Assembly: GCF_030811835.1 (NCBI RefSeq)
Contig: NZ_JAUSRO010000001.1
Coordinates: 124,001 to 188,000, forward strand
Source: Variovorax ginsengisoli
GTDB taxonomy: Bacteria > Pseudomonadota > Gammaproteobacteria > Burkholderiales > Burkholderiaceae_C
Length of the DNA: 64,000 nucleotides
Direction: 5' to 3'
The notes under the pieces are model-generated. The model did no database searches. It was not told where the DNA came from and saw only the letters and a program-made list of their open reading frames with translations. Every line of letters starts with the position of its first letter. Position 1 is the stretch's first letter. Both the position numbers and the translations under genes were made by a program. Shown here in pieces: positions 32,038 to 42,675 of the stretch.

Positions 32038-32067
32038 TTGACGAAGCGTTCGTTTTTTCGTACGCTT
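32038..32067 (+). promoter_or_regulatory. Promoter and probable autoregulatory operator of phd–yoeB
   Basis: TTGACG at 32038–32043 and TACGCT at 32061–32066 are spaced by 17 bases, a good sigma-70 promoter. An inverted repeat AAGCGT (32044–32049) / ACGCTT (32062–32067) straddles the spacer and -10 box, the position expected for repression by a Phd/YefM antitoxin complex. An AGGAG ribosome site at 32078–32082 precedes the antitoxin start. Confidence 0.6.
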
Positions 32068-32088
32068 GGTGTTCTTTAGGAGCGTGCA

Positions 32089-32334
32089 ATGACCCCCCCG
32101 ATCACCGCAAGCGAAGCCCGCGCAAGCCTGTATCGGCTGATCGATCAGGCGAGCGAGTCGCATCAGCCCATCCTGATTGCCGGCAAACGCAGCAGCGCGG
32201 TGCTGGTGTCGGCCGACGACTGGCAGGCCATCCAGGAGACGCTGTATCTGCTGTCTGTTCCCGGTATGCGGGAGTCCATTCAGGAAGGCCGGGCGGAGCC
32301 CTTGGGCAAGAGCGCGAAGAAGCTCGACTGGTAA
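32089..32334 (+). CDS. Phd/YefM-family antitoxin
   Basis: This 81-residue antitoxin has the Phd/YefM DNA-binding N-terminus ITASEARASLYRLIDQASESHQPILIAGKRSSAVLVSADDW and a flexible toxin-binding C-terminus (TLYLLSVPGMRESIQEG). It should neutralise the YoeB-like toxin encoded next and repress the operon. The stop overlaps the toxin start as TAATG. A strong AGGAG site lies six bases before the ATG. Confidence 0.93.
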   Translation: MTPPITASEARASLYRLIDQASESHQPILIAGKRSSAVLVSADDWQAIQETLYLLSVPGMRESIQEGRAEPLGKSAKKLDW

Positions 32335-32594
32335 TGTGGACCATCGTGTATGCGAAGCATGCCGTCAAGGACGCCGGCAAGCTCGCATCGGCCGGGTTGA
32401 AGGGCAAGGCGCAGGCCCTTCTCGACGTTCTGGCGGTCGACCCTTTTCAGAACCCGCCGCCCTACGAAAAGCTGGTGGGTGACCTCGACGGCACCTACTC
32501 CCGGCGGATCAACATCCAGCACCGGCTCGTCTACGAAGTCTTCAAGAAGGAGCGCACCGTTCGCGTCCTTCGCATGTGGAGCCACTACGAATGA
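32334..32594 (+). CDS. YoeB-family ribosome-dependent mRNA endonuclease toxin
   Basis: This 86-residue RelE/YoeB toxin cleaves mRNA in the ribosomal A site. It has PPPYEKLVGDLDGTYSRRINIQHRLVYEVF and a C-terminal MWSHYE, matching the YoeB catalytic set: Glu in YEKL, Arg in SRRI and HRLVY, and the terminal His-Tyr. One extra Glu follows the usual His-Tyr end. Translationally coupled to the antitoxin by a TAATG overlap. Confidence 0.92.
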   Translation: MWTIVYAKHAVKDAGKLASAGLKGKAQALLDVLAVDPFQNPPPYEKLVGDLDGTYSRRINIQHRLVYEVFKKERTVRVLRMWSHYE

Positions 32595-32633
32595 AGTGAC
32601 GCGTGGCTCCCCGGAGACTGCAGGCAGCAAACT

Positions 32634-33374
32634 CTAGAACACCATCCCACCCGCCACATCGATGGTGGTCCCCGTCACCCACGCTGCATCCTCAGACACC
32701 GCATACGACACCGCCGCCGCGATGTCGCTCGGTTGCCCCACGCGGCCCAGCGGCGTCTTGCCCACCAGATAGTCCGTCATGTCCTTGGCGGATTCGGCGT
32801 TGCCTTCGGTGGTGACGAAGCCGGGGGCAATGCCGACGACGCGGATCTGGCGCGGCCCGAGCTCGGCGCCCAAGGTGCGCGTCAGCGTGTCGACCGCACC
32901 CTTGGTGGCGCAGTAGACATGCACCATCGGCAACGGGCTCTTGGCGACACCGGAGCTGATGTTGACGATGACGCCGCCAGCGGGCAGAACGCGTGCGGCC
33001 GCCTGGGTCATGAGCAGCAGGCCGCGGACGTTGATGTTGAAGTGTTCATCGATGCTCTGGGCGCTGAGCGACTCGAGCGAATCGACTTTGTAGACACCGG
33101 CGTTGTTGATCAGGATGTCGAGCCGGCCAAAGTGCTTCAGGGCGGCATCGACCAGCGGTTGGATCTGTTCCGGTTTGCCGATGTCGGCCTTCACGGCGAA
33201 GGCCTTGCCGCCCGCTGCGACGATCGCTTGCACGACGGCCTGCGCATCTTCTTCGCTGCGCGTGTAGTTGACGATGACCGATGCGCCGTCGGCAGCGAGC
33301 CGCTTGGCGATGCCGGCGCCGATGCCTTTGGATGAGCCGGTGACGAGGGCGACCTTGCCGGAGAGATTGCGCAT
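32634..33374 (-). CDS. Short-chain dehydrogenase/reductase
   Basis: This 246-residue classical SDR has the cofactor motif TGSSKGIGAGIAKRL near residue 12, NNAG near 88, catalytic Ser in VNISSG near 137, and YCATK (Tyr/Lys) near 153. It ends in the family AAVSYAVSEDAAWVTGTTIDVAGGMVF. It resembles FabG-like 3-oxoacyl reductases; the substrate is unknown. The ATG at 33374 gives the normal N-terminus MRNLSGKVALVTG. It is divergent from a LysR regulator at 33492, its likely controller. Confidence 0.92.
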   Translation of the reverse strand: MRNLSGKVALVTGSSKGIGAGIAKRLAADGASVIVNYTRSEEDAQAVVQAIVAAGGKAFAVKADIGKPEQIQPLVDAALKHFGRLDILINNAGVYKVDSLESLSAQSIDEHFNINVRGLLLMTQAAARVLPAGGVIVNISSGVAKSPLPMVHVYCATKGAVDTLTRTLGAELGPRQIRVVGIAPGFVTTEGNAESAKDMTDYLVGKTPLGRVGQPSDIAAAVSYAVSEDAAWVTGTTIDVAGGMVF

Positions 33375-33491
33375 GACGATGTCCTTGGAAGTGGAATGTG
33401 CACGGGAAAGCACGCACGTTAGCCATGCCATGGCTTTAGATAAATGGCATTGAGTCGAAAGCGGTATGAAGGTCAGCTTCACAATCGCCGC

Positions 33492-34385
33492 ATGTCATCC
33501 GATCTCTTTCCCGCCATTGCCGCGTTCGCACGCGTCGCGCATCACGCCAGCTTCACCCGGGCCGCGGCAGAGCTCGGCGTGTCGCCGTCGGCGCTGTCCC
33601 AGACCCTTCGCATGCTGGAAAGCCGGCTCGGTGTACGGCTGCTCGACCGGTCGACGCGCCGCGTAGGCGTGACCGAGATCGGCCAGCGATTTCTGTCGGA
33701 CGCGCGGCTCGGGCTCACGGCCCTCGAAGCCGCCGTCGAGGCGGTGAACGAAAGCCGCGAGAAGCCCACCGGCCTGCTGCGCCTGAACCTTTCGCGCACG
33801 GCCGCCGACATCCTCGTGATGCCGCATCTGGTCGCGTTCACCGACGCGTACCCGGCCATCACGCTGGAGTTGAATTGCGACAACGCCTTCATCGACCTCA
33901 TCGGCAACGGCTTCGATGCCGGCATCCGGCTTGGCGAGAACCTGGCGCAGGACGTGGTGGCCGTTCCGCTGAGCGGCCGGCAGCGCATTGCAACCTTTGC
34001 CGCGCCGCAGTACCTGCAGGATCGTATGGCGCCGCGCACACCCGACGACCTGAAGGACCATCGGTGCCTCAATGCGCGGTTGGGCGACAGGATCTATCGC
34101 TGGGGGTTCTCGCACAAGGGCCGCGACTTCGACATCGAAGTGCCCGGCCCCTTGGTGACCAACGATGGTGAGATTCTTCTGGCGGCGGCGCGCGCCGGTG
34201 CCGGCATTGCCTGCGCGTTCGAAGCGCAGGTGCAGGACGACCTCGCCGCTGGCCGGTTGATGCCCTTGCTCAAGCCCTGGTGGCCGACTTTTCCCGGCTT
34301 CTGCCTGTACTACCCGAGCCGCGTGCACATGCCGCGCAAGCTGCGGGTGTTCATCGACTTCATGCAACAGCGCTTGAACGGCTGA
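33492..34385 (+). CDS. LysR-family transcriptional regulator
   Basis: This 297-residue regulator has the helix-turn-helix AAFARVAHHASFTRAAAELGVSPSALSQTLRMLESRL (residues about 8–44) and an effector domain with RTAADILVMPHLVAFTDAYPAITLEL and NGFDAGIRLGENLAQDVVAVPL. This is typical of regulators paired with SDR genes. I chose the ATG at 33492, which starts three residues before the conserved helix. A 117-bp gap separates it from the divergent SDR gene. Confidence 0.92.
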   Translation: MSSDLFPAIAAFARVAHHASFTRAAAELGVSPSALSQTLRMLESRLGVRLLDRSTRRVGVTEIGQRFLSDARLGLTALEAAVEAVNESREKPTGLLRLNLSRTAADILVMPHLVAFTDAYPAITLELNCDNAFIDLIGNGFDAGIRLGENLAQDVVAVPLSGRQRIATFAAPQYLQDRMAPRTPDDLKDHRCLNARLGDRIYRWGFSHKGRDFDIEVPGPLVTNDGEILLAAARAGAGIACAFEAQVQDDLAAGRLMPLLKPWWPTFPGFCLYYPSRVHMPRKLRVFIDFMQQRLNG

Positions 34386-34437
34386 GCGCATCACCCCATA
34401 ACCGCAGGCCTACCCCACCTCAGCTATCGTCCACCCC

Positions 34438-36954
34438 ATGACTTCCTCCCTTCGCCTCGGTTGGCGCACCCTCTGGCGCGATCTGCGCGCTGGCGAGCTG
34501 CGGCTTCTCATCGTTGCCGTGCTGCTCGCGGTCGCCGCGCTCACGGCCGTCGGTTTCTTCGCCGATCGGCTCAAGGGCGGGCTGCAGCGCGATGCGCGTC
34601 AGCTGCTCGGCGGCGATGCGGTGCTGGCCAGCGACAACCCGACGCCACCGGCCTTCCTCGAGCGCGCACGGTCGCTCGGCCTGGACGCCACGTCGACCTA
34701 CGGCTTCCCGACCATGGCCCGCGCCTCCGAGGAGCAGGGCGGGGCCAGCAAGCTGGTGTCGCTCAAGGCGGTGACCACCGGCTACCCGCTGCGCGGCAGC
34801 GTGCAGGTCGCGACCACGAGCGACGGCCCCGGCCAGTCCACACGGGACGTGCCGGCGCCGGGCGAAACCTGGGTCGACGCGTCGCTGCTCGAATCGCTGG
34901 GCCTGAAGGTGGGCGACATGCTGCTGCTGGGCGATGCCGGCCTGCGCGTGTCGCGCGTGATCACGCTGGAGCCTGACCGGGGCGGTGGCTTCGCGAGCTT
35001 CTCGCCGCGCGTGATGCTCAATCAGGCCGACGTGGCGCGCACGGCGCTCGTGCAGCCGGCCAGCCGCGTCAGCTACCGTTTCGCCGTGGCCGGCGACGAC
35101 CGGGCGGTAAAGAGCTTCAGCGAATGGACCGAGGCAGCGCTGAAGAATGGCGACCTGCGTGGCGCGCGGCTCGAGTCCCTGGAAAGCGGCCGGCCCGAGA
35201 TGCGCCAGACGCTCGACCGTGCCGAGAAATTCCTCAACCTGGTGGCGCTGCTCGCGGCGCTGCTGAGCGCGGTGGCCGTGGCGCTGGCGGCGCGCGGCTT
35301 CGCGGCCAGCCACCTCGATGACTGCGCGATGCTGCGCGTGCTGGGCCAGAGCCAGCGCACGATTGCCGGCGCCTACGCCTTCGAGTTCTTCATCGTCGGC
35401 CTGGTGGCGAGCGGGTTGGGCGTGGCGATCGGCTTCGGCGTGCATTACGCCTTCGTACTGCTGCTGGCCGGTCTGGTCGAAACGGCGCTGCCCGCGCCCA
35501 CGCTGTGGCCGGTGGCCTTTGGCCTGGGCATGGGGCTGGTGCTGCTGTTCACTTTCGGGCTGCCGCCCGTGCTGCAGCTCGCGCGCGTGCCGCCGCTGCG
35601 CGTCATCCGGCGTGATGTCGGCGGGCTCAAGCCGGCCTCGCTCGCGGTGCTGGGCATTGGCGCGCTGGGCTTCGTCGCAATGCTGCTGGCGGCCAGCAGT
35701 GACCTGAAGCTGGGGCTGATCGCGGTCGGCGGCTTCGCGGGCGCGGTGGCGGTGTTCGCGGTGCTGAGCTGGGTCGCGGTGAAGGTGCTGCGCCGCAGCG
35801 TCAATGAGACCACGGCGCCCCGCTGGCTCGTGCTGGCCACGCGGCAGATCTCGGCGCGGCCGGTGTACGCGGTGGTGCAGGTCAGTGCGCTGGCCGTCGG
35901 CCTGCTGGCCCTGGTGCTGCTGGTGCTGCTGCGCACCGACCTGGTGTCGAGCTGGCGCCGCGCGACGCCGCCCGACGCGCCCAACCGCTTCGTCATCAAC
36001 GTGATGCCCGACCAGAGCCAAGCTTTCCAGAAGTCGCTGCGTGATGGCGGTGTCGCCAAGTTCGACTGGTACCCGATGATCCGAGGTCGCCTGGTCGCGA
36101 TCAACGACAAACCCGTTTCGCCCGACGACTACACCGAGGACCGCGCCAAGCGCCTGGTCGACCGCGAGTTCAACCTGAGCAACAGCGCCGAGGCACCGCC
36201 GCACAACGGCATCACCGCCGGCGCCTGGAAGCCCAATGCACCGGGCGAGGTCAGCGTGGAAGACGGCCTGGCCGAGACGCTGGGCCTGAAGCTGGGCGAC
36301 ACGCTGCGCTTCGACATCGGCGGCATCCAGAACGACGCGCGCATCACCTCGCTGCGCAAGGTCGACTGGGGTTCGCTGCATGCCAACTTCTTCGTGATGT
36401 ATACGGTGGCCGAGCTGCCCGACGTGCCGGTGACCTACATGGGCGCCTTTCGCGCGCCCGAGACCAAGGGCTTCGACAACGCGCTGGTGCGCGCCTACCC
36501 GAACGTGACCAACGTCGACATGAGCGCGACCATCGGCCAGGTGCAGCGGGTGCTCGACCAGGTGATCCGCGCGGTGGAGTTCCTGTTCGGCTTCACGCTC
36601 GCGGCCGGCCTGGTGGTGCTGTTCGCTGCGGTCACGGCCACGCGGGAAGAGCGCGCCCGCGAATTCGCGGTGATGCGTGCGGTCGGCGCGCGCGCGTCGC
36701 TGCTGCGGCAGGTGCAGCGTGCCGAGTTGGCGGGCGTCGGGTTGCTGGCGGGCTTCCTCGCGAGCATCGCCGCGTCGGCCATCGGCTGGGGCCTGGCGCG
36801 CTATGTGTTCGATTTCACCTGGACGGCGTCGCTGTGGGTGCCGGTCGCCGGCGCGCTGGCCGGCGCGGTGCTGGCGCTGGCGGCCGGCTGGTGGGGCTTG
36901 CGCGAGGTGCTGCGCCGGCCGGTGGTAGAAACGCTGCGCCGCGCCGCGGAGTAG
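34438..36954 (+). CDS. FtsX-like ABC transporter permease, YbbP type
   Basis: This 838-residue membrane protein has an N-terminal helix (residues about 20–40), a long periplasmic domain, and two FtsX/MacB-type permease domains. Helix clusters lie near 265–400, 405–500 (LVLLVLLRTD) and 710–830 (FGFTLAAGLVVLFAAVTAT, then EFAVMRAVGARASLLRQVQRAELAGVGLLAG). It matches YbbP, whose partner ATPase YbbA is normally adjacent; no ATPase gene is next to it here. The substrate is unknown; some members act on lipoproteins or lipids. Confidence 0.88.
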   Translation: MTSSLRLGWRTLWRDLRAGELRLLIVAVLLAVAALTAVGFFADRLKGGLQRDARQLLGGDAVLASDNPTPPAFLERARSLGLDATSTYGFPTMARASEEQGGASKLVSLKAVTTGYPLRGSVQVATTSDGPGQSTRDVPAPGETWVDASLLESLGLKVGDMLLLGDAGLRVSRVITLEPDRGGGFASFSPRVMLNQADVARTALVQPASRVSYRFAVAGDDRAVKSFSEWTEAALKNGDLRGARLESLESGRPEMRQTLDRAEKFLNLVALLAALLSAVAVALAARGFAASHLDDCAMLRVLGQSQRTIAGAYAFEFFIVGLVASGLGVAIGFGVHYAFVLLLAGLVETALPAPTLWPVAFGLGMGLVLLFTFGLPPVLQLARVPPLRVIRRDVGGLKPASLAVLGIGALGFVAMLLAASSDLKLGLIAVGGFAGAVAVFAVLSWVAVKVLRRSVNETTAPRWLVLATRQISARPVYAVVQVSALAVGLLALVLLVLLRTDLVSSWRRATPPDAPNRFVINVMPDQSQAFQKSLRDGGVAKFDWYPMIRGRLVAINDKPVSPDDYTEDRAKRLVDREFNLSNSAEAPPHNGITAGAWKPNAPGEVSVEDGLAETLGLKLGDTLRFDIGGIQNDARITSLRKVDWGSLHANFFVMYTVAELPDVPVTYMGAFRAPETKGFDNALVRAYPNVTNVDMSATIGQVQRVLDQVIRAVEFLFGFTLAAGLVVLFAAVTATREERAREFAVMRAVGARASLLRQVQRAELAGVGLLAGFLASIAASAIGWGLARYVFDFTWTASLWVPVAGALAGAVLALAAGWWGLREVLRRPVVETLRRAAE

Positions 36955-36975
36955 CGCTCACCCCGAGGTCACCCT

Positions 36976-37395
36976 ATGCAGATTCAAGAGAAAACCCCCT
37001 TCGCCACACCCTTCGAATGGATCGGCGGCGAGCCCAAGGTGCAGGCGCTGGTCGACCGCTTCTATGACCTGATGGAACTGGAGCCCGCGTACGCGCAACT
37101 GCGTTCGGTTCATGGCAACACGCTGGACAACGCGCGCCAGCGCCTGTTCTGGTTCCTGTGCGGCTGGCTGGGCGGTCCTCAGCATTACACCGACCGCTTC
37201 GGCCACCCGATGCTGCGTGCCCGCCACCTGCCGCAAAGCATCGGCGGCCACAGCATCGGCATCCGCGAGCGCGACGAGTGGCTGGCCTGCATGGACCAGG
37301 CGATGGGCGAGACCGGGGTGCCCGACGACCTGCGCGCGCGACTGCGCGATTCCTTCTTCCAGACGGCGGACTGGATGCGCAACCGGGGCGGGTAA
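36976..37395 (+). CDS. Group II truncated hemoglobin
   Basis: This 139-residue 2-over-2 haem protein binds O2/NO. It has RFYDLMELEPAYAQLRSVHG, LFWFLCGWLGGPQHYTDRFGHPMLRARHLPQSIG (the RARH segment contains the proximal His) and the group II Trp in IRERDEWLACM. It starts 22 bases after the YbbP-like gene with a GAGG ribosome site, so it may be co-transcribed. Likely roles are O2 handling or NO detoxification. Confidence 0.93.
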   Translation: MQIQEKTPFATPFEWIGGEPKVQALVDRFYDLMELEPAYAQLRSVHGNTLDNARQRLFWFLCGWLGGPQHYTDRFGHPMLRARHLPQSIGGHSIGIRERDEWLACMDQAMGETGVPDDLRARLRDSFFQTADWMRNRGG

Positions 37396-37398
37396 GGC

Positions 37399-38055
37399 TC
37401 AGCGCCCCACCGGCGCCAGCAGCACCACCAGCGCCCCTGCGCCACCTTCGGCCGGCTTGGCCTGCACGAAAGCCAGCACCTCGTTCTTCTGGATCAGCCA
37501 GCGCTGTGTCTTGGTCTTCAACACCGGCTGCTTGCCGGGTGAACCCAGCCCCTTGCCGTGGACCACGCGCACGCAGCGCATGCCGTGCTTGTGGGCCGTG
37601 CGGATGAAGTTGCCCAGGGCATCGCGGGCCTCGTCGCTACGCATGCCGTGCAGGTCGAGCTGGCGCTGGATCGACCATTCGCCTGCGCGCAGCTTGCGCG
37701 TGATTTCGGTGCTGATGCCGGGGCGCCGGAAGCTCATGGCGTCGTCGACGTCGAGCAGCGTGGTCACGTCGAACTCATCGGACAGCGATTCGCGCAGCAC
37801 GCGCTGCTCGTCGAGCTGGTGCTGCACCGGAATGGGGGCGGGCGGCTCGGGCGACAGCGGCACCGCCGCCGGCCTGCGCAGCGGCTGCGTGGCGCCGATC
37901 GCGCGCGAGAACAGGTCGCGCTCGGCCAGGCGTTTTTGCTCGGCGGCGGCGCGCGCGGCCGCAGCGGCTGCTTCGCGCGCGCGGGTTTCCGCCAGCGTGT
38001 GCTGCACCTGCTTGAGGTCGGCCAACGTCTTGAGTGCAGTGGGCTTGTTTGCCAT
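37399..38055 (-). CDS. Smr/MutS2-domain protein
   Basis: This 218-residue protein begins with a charged Ala/Arg-rich helix (LADLKQVQHTLAETRAREAAAAAARAAAEQKRLAERDLF). It ends in an Smr domain: RQLDLHGMRSDEARDALGNFIRTAHKHGMRCVRVVHGKGLGS. LDLH and the HGKG loop are the Smr nuclease-type motifs. E. coli SmrB (YfcN) of similar layout cuts mRNA at collided ribosomes. Its ATG directly follows the RadC gene's coding neighbour on the same strand: this gene's start abuts the RadC stop at 38056. Confidence 0.9.
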   Translation of the reverse strand: MANKPTALKTLADLKQVQHTLAETRAREAAAAAARAAAEQKRLAERDLFSRAIGATQPLRRPAAVPLSPEPPAPIPVQHQLDEQRVLRESLSDEFDVTTLLDVDDAMSFRRPGISTEITRKLRAGEWSIQRQLDLHGMRSDEARDALGNFIRTAHKHGMRCVRVVHGKGLGSPGKQPVLKTKTQRWLIQKNEVLAFVQAKPAEGGAGALVVLLAPVGR

Positions 38056-38733
38056 TCAGATCAATCCTCGCTGCGCCATCGACAGCGTCTTTCCGGCGCC
38101 GACGATCACATGATCGAGCACACGCACATCGACCAGCGCCAGCGCGGTCTTGAGCGTCTGCGTGAGCGCCTCGTCGGCGCGCGAGGGCTCGACGCCCCCG
38201 CTCGGGTGATTGTGCGCCAGCACCACCGCCGCGGCGTGGTGGTGGAGCGCGCGCACCACCACTTCGCGGGGGTATACGCTGGTCTGGGTCAGGGTGCCGC
38301 GAAACAGCTCCTCAAGCACGATCAGGCGGTGCTGCGCGTCGAGAAAAAGCACGGCGAAGATTTCGTGCGAACGCGCGGCCAGGTGCAGCTGCAGATACTG
38401 GCCGACCGCATCGGGCGAGTCGAACACGGCGCGTTCGCGCAATTGCTGTGCCATGGCGCGGCGCGCCAGTTCGAGCACCGCCACCAGTTCGGCCCGCTTG
38501 GCCGTGCCACCCAGGCCCTTGATCGGCTTCAGGTCGTCGGGTTGCGCATGCAGCAGGCCGGCGATGCCGCCGAAATGCGCCAGCACCTCGGCGGCCAGCA
38601 CCAGCACGTTCTTGCCGGGCAGGCCGGTGCGCAGCAGCAGCGCCAGCAATTCGGCGTCGCCCAGCGCACCGGCGCCTCGCGCGATGAGTTTTTCGCGCGG
38701 GCGCGCGTCTGCCGGCAGGTCTTTGAATGCCAT
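38056..38733 (-). CDS. radC: RadC/JAB-domain protein
   Basis: This 225-residue protein has a helix-hairpin-helix-like N-terminus ([46 protein letters not shown]). It also has a JAMM metalloprotease-like core with the zinc motif [23 protein letters not shown]. Despite its name, a direct DNA-repair role has been questioned. The stop is immediately followed by the Smr gene ATG, suggesting coupled translation. Confidence 0.92.
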   Translation of the reverse strand: MAFKDLPADARPREKLIARGAGALGDAELLALLLRTGLPGKNVLVLAAEVLAHFGGIAGLLHAQPDDLKPIKGLGGTAKRAELVAVLELARRAMAQQLRERAVFDSPDAVGQYLQLHLAARSHEIFAVLFLDAQHRLIVLEELFRGTLTQTSVYPREVVVRALHHHAAAVVLAHNHPSGGVEPSRADEALTQTLKTALALVDVRVLDHVIVGAGKTLSMAQRGLI

Positions 38734-38794
38734 TGCTGCGGCGGGCTGTGCCCGTCCTCCCTAAAATGGCCTCCAGTTTATCGGGACGCCCACT

Positions 38795-39253
38795 TTGTCT
38801 TTGCCTTCGACCCCTGCCGTGGTTTCACCCGGCGCCTTTCTCACGCTGCACTACCGGCTGGCCGGTCCTGCGGGCGACATCATCAACACCTTCGCCGAAA
38901 AGCCTGCGACGCTGTCGCTGGGCACCGGCGAGCTGTCGCCGGCCGTCGAGCAGCGCCTGATGGGGCTGGAGGAGGGCACGCGCGCCACTTTCGACATTCC
39001 GGCTGGTGAAGCCTTCGGCGACCGCAACCCCGACATGCAGCAATGGGTCGCCAAGACCCTGCTGGCCAAGATGGGCGACCCCGACGAACGCTATGCGGTC
39101 GGCGACGTGGTGCAGTTCCCCACGCCCGACGGCCTGGGCAGCTATGCGGGCGCGGTCATCGCCGCCAACGACACCGCCGTTCAGTTCGACTTCAACCATC
39201 CGCTCGCAGGCCAGCCAGTGACCTTCGAGGTTCAACTGATCGGCGTGTTGTGA
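38795..39253 (+). CDS. fkpB: FKBP-type peptidyl-prolyl isomerase, SlpA/FkpB type
   Basis: This 152-residue SlyD/FkpB-like isomerase has [52 protein letters not shown], then [10 protein letters not shown] and an IF-like insert before [11 protein letters not shown]. It starts with TTG at 38795; TAAAAT at about 38762 may be its -10 element. It overlaps ispH as GTGA. The fkpB–ispH pairing is conserved in many proteobacteria. Confidence 0.92.
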   Translation: MSLPSTPAVVSPGAFLTLHYRLAGPAGDIINTFAEKPATLSLGTGELSPAVEQRLMGLEEGTRATFDIPAGEAFGDRNPDMQQWVAKTLLAKMGDPDERYAVGDVVQFPTPDGLGSYAGAVIAANDTAVQFDFNHPLAGQPVTFEVQLIGVL

Positions 39254-40221
39254 GCGAGTCCGGCGTCAGCGAGATTCTGCTTGCCGAGCCGCGCGGCTTC
39301 TGCGCGGGCGTGGACCGCGCCATCGAGATCGTCGAGCGCGCGCTGGCCAAGTTCGGCGCGCCCATCTACGTGCGCCACGAGATCGTGCACAACACCTACG
39401 TCGTCAACGAGCTCAAGTCCAAGGGCGCGATCTTCATCGAGGATCTGGCCGAGGTGCCGCCCGGCGCCACGCTGATCTTCAGCGCGCACGGCGTGAGCAA
39501 GGCTGTGCAGGAAGAAGCGCATGCGCGCGGCTTCGAGGTGTTCGACGCCACCTGCCCGCTGGTGACCAAGGTCCACGTCGAAGTGGCCAAGCTCGCCAAG
39601 GAAGGCTTCGAGTTCATCATGATCGGCCACAAGGGCCATCCGGAAGTCGAAGGCACGATGGGCCAGCTCTCCAGCGGCATCCACCTGGTCGAAGACGTGG
39701 CCGACGTGGCGCGCGTGCAGCCGGGCCAGAGCGACAAGCTGGCCGTGGTCACCCAGACCACGCTGTCGGTCGACGACGCGGCAGAGATCGCCGCGGCCGT
39801 GCGCGCACGCTTCCCGAAGATTCGCGAGCCCAAGCAGCAGGACATCTGCTACGCCACGCAGAACCGCCAGGACGCGGTCAAGATCATGAGCCCGCAGGTC
39901 GACATCCTGATCGTGGTCGGCAGCCCGACCAGCTCCAACAGCAATCGCCTGCGCGAGCTGGCGCAGCGCCTGGGCACCGACAGCTACATGGTCGACTCGG
40001 CCGAAGAATTGAGGCCTGAGTGGTTCGAGGGCAAGTCGCGCGTGGGCCTGACGGCCGGCGCGTCGGCGCCCGAGGTGCTGGTCGACGAAGTGATCGACCG
40101 CGTGCGCGCGCTCGGCGCGGTGTCCGTGCGCAAGATGGACGGCATTCAGGAAACGACCAAGTTCCCGCTGCCCAAGGGCCTGAAGCTCGACGACCAGTCG
40201 CTGCCAGGGCATATTTCGTGA
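39250..40221 (+). CDS. ispH: 4-hydroxy-3-methylbut-2-enyl diphosphate reductase
   Basis: IspH (LytB) catalyses the last step of the MEP pathway, making IPP and DMAPP. The 323-residue protein has the three cluster cysteines in [22 protein letters not shown] and [11 protein letters not shown], plus [17 protein letters not shown] and [12 protein letters not shown]. The GTG at 39250 overlaps the fkpB stop. A GTGA overlap also links it to the following dehydratase frame. Confidence 0.97.
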   Translation: MSESGVSEILLAEPRGFCAGVDRAIEIVERALAKFGAPIYVRHEIVHNTYVVNELKSKGAIFIEDLAEVPPGATLIFSAHGVSKAVQEEAHARGFEVFDATCPLVTKVHVEVAKLAKEGFEFIMIGHKGHPEVEGTMGQLSSGIHLVEDVADVARVQPGQSDKLAVVTQTTLSVDDAAEIAAAVRARFPKIREPKQQDICYATQNRQDAVKIMSPQVDILIVVGSPTSSNSNRLRELAQRLGTDSYMVDSAEELRPEWFEGKSRVGLTAGASAPEVLVDEVIDRVRALGAVSVRKMDGIQETTKFPLPKGLKLDDQSLPGHIS

Positions 40222-40232
40222 ACGGCGACGGC

Positions 40233-41225
40233 ATGACCCCCTCCATCCACCCCGCATCGAATCCAGCACCAGCAGCCGACTGGCATGCCGATGCCCAGGC
40301 GGCCGCGCAACGCATCGCCGCGGGCGCGCCTGGCTTCCTGCGCGAGACGCCGCTGTGGAAGCTGTCCCCCGCCACCTTCGGCCTGGCGCTCGCGCCCGGC
40401 GTCGAGCTCTGGCTGAAGCTGGAGCACCTGCAGGTCGGTGGCAGCTTCAAGGCGCGCGGCATGATGAACCGCCTGCTGGCCCACGACATTCCCGCCAGCG
40501 GCGTCGTGGTGGCGTCCGGTGGCAATGCTGGCATCGCCACGGCGGCCGCGGCCCGCGCCCTGGGCGTGCGCTGCGAGGTGTTTCTGCCCGGCGTTTCGCC
40601 CGAGGCCAAGCGTGCCAAGCTGCGCGCGCTGGGCGCGCAGGTCACCGTGGTCGGCGAGATGTACGCCGAGGCGCTGGCCGCTTGTCTTGCGCGCCAGCGC
40701 GATTCGGGCGCCTTGCTAACGCACGCCTACGACCAGCCCGAAGTGGTGGCCGGCGCCGGCACGCTGGGCATCGAGATCGAGGCCCAGGGCGGGTTGCCCG
40801 ACACGGTGCTCGTGAGCGTGGGCGGCGGCGGCCTGATCGGCGGCCTGGCCGGCTGGTTCGGTGAGCGCAGCCGCGTTGTCGCGTTGGAGCCCGAACGCGC
40901 GCCCACGCTGTACCGTGCCCGCGAGGCCGGCGAACCGGTGGACGTCGACGTCAGCGGCGTGGCGGCCGACTCGCTGGGCGCGCGCCGCATCGGCGACATT
41001 GCCTGGCAGGTCACCCAGGAGCATGTGCGCGATGCATTGCTGCTCGACGACGATGCGATCCGCGCCGCCCAGGTGTGGCTGTGGAAGGAAATGAAGCTGG
41101 GCGTGGAAGCCGCTGCGGCGCTGCCGCTGGCTGCGCTGCAGACCGGCGCCTACGTGCCGCGCGCGGGCGATAAGGTGTGCCTGATCGTGTGCGGTGCCAA
41201 CGTGGACCCTGCCACGCTTCAGTGA
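40233..41225 (+). CDS. PLP-dependent threonine/serine dehydratase-like enzyme
   Basis: This 330-residue fold-type II PLP enzyme has the cofactor Lys in QVGGSFKARGMMNRL near residue 73. ASGGNAGIATAAAARALG and VSVGGGGLIGGLAGWFG are the phosphate-binding loops. It resembles catabolic threonine/serine dehydratases without a regulatory ACT domain. Two starts are possible: ATG 40233, chosen here, or GTG 40218, which would overlap the ispH stop as GTGA. Substrate specificity cannot be decided. Confidence 0.88.
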   Translation: MTPSIHPASNPAPAADWHADAQAAAQRIAAGAPGFLRETPLWKLSPATFGLALAPGVELWLKLEHLQVGGSFKARGMMNRLLAHDIPASGVVVASGGNAGIATAAAARALGVRCEVFLPGVSPEAKRAKLRALGAQVTVVGEMYAEALAACLARQRDSGALLTHAYDQPEVVAGAGTLGIEIEAQGGLPDTVLVSVGGGGLIGGLAGWFGERSRVVALEPERAPTLYRAREAGEPVDVDVSGVAADSLGARRIGDIAWQVTQEHVRDALLLDDDAIRAAQVWLWKEMKLGVEAAAALPLAALQTGAYVPRAGDKVCLIVCGANVDPATLQ

Positions 41226-41266
41226 GATCGGCCAGGAGCGGGGAGAGCGGCGCTTGCGCCGCCTAA

Positions 41267-42619
<1,353 letters not shown>

Positions 42620-42626
42620 AGAAATT

Positions 42627-42656
42627 TTGCGGCAACGCTGAAAAATCCTCTATAAT
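42627..42656 (+). promoter_or_regulatory. Sigma-70 promoter of tRNA-Ser
   Basis: TTGCGG at 42627–42632 and a perfect TATAAT at 42651–42656, spaced by 18 bases, predict a start near 42663, about 13 bases before the mature tRNA. It lies in the gap after serS, so the tRNA can be transcribed independently. Confidence 0.7.
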
Positions 42657-42675
42657 CGAAGGCTCGACAGACACC

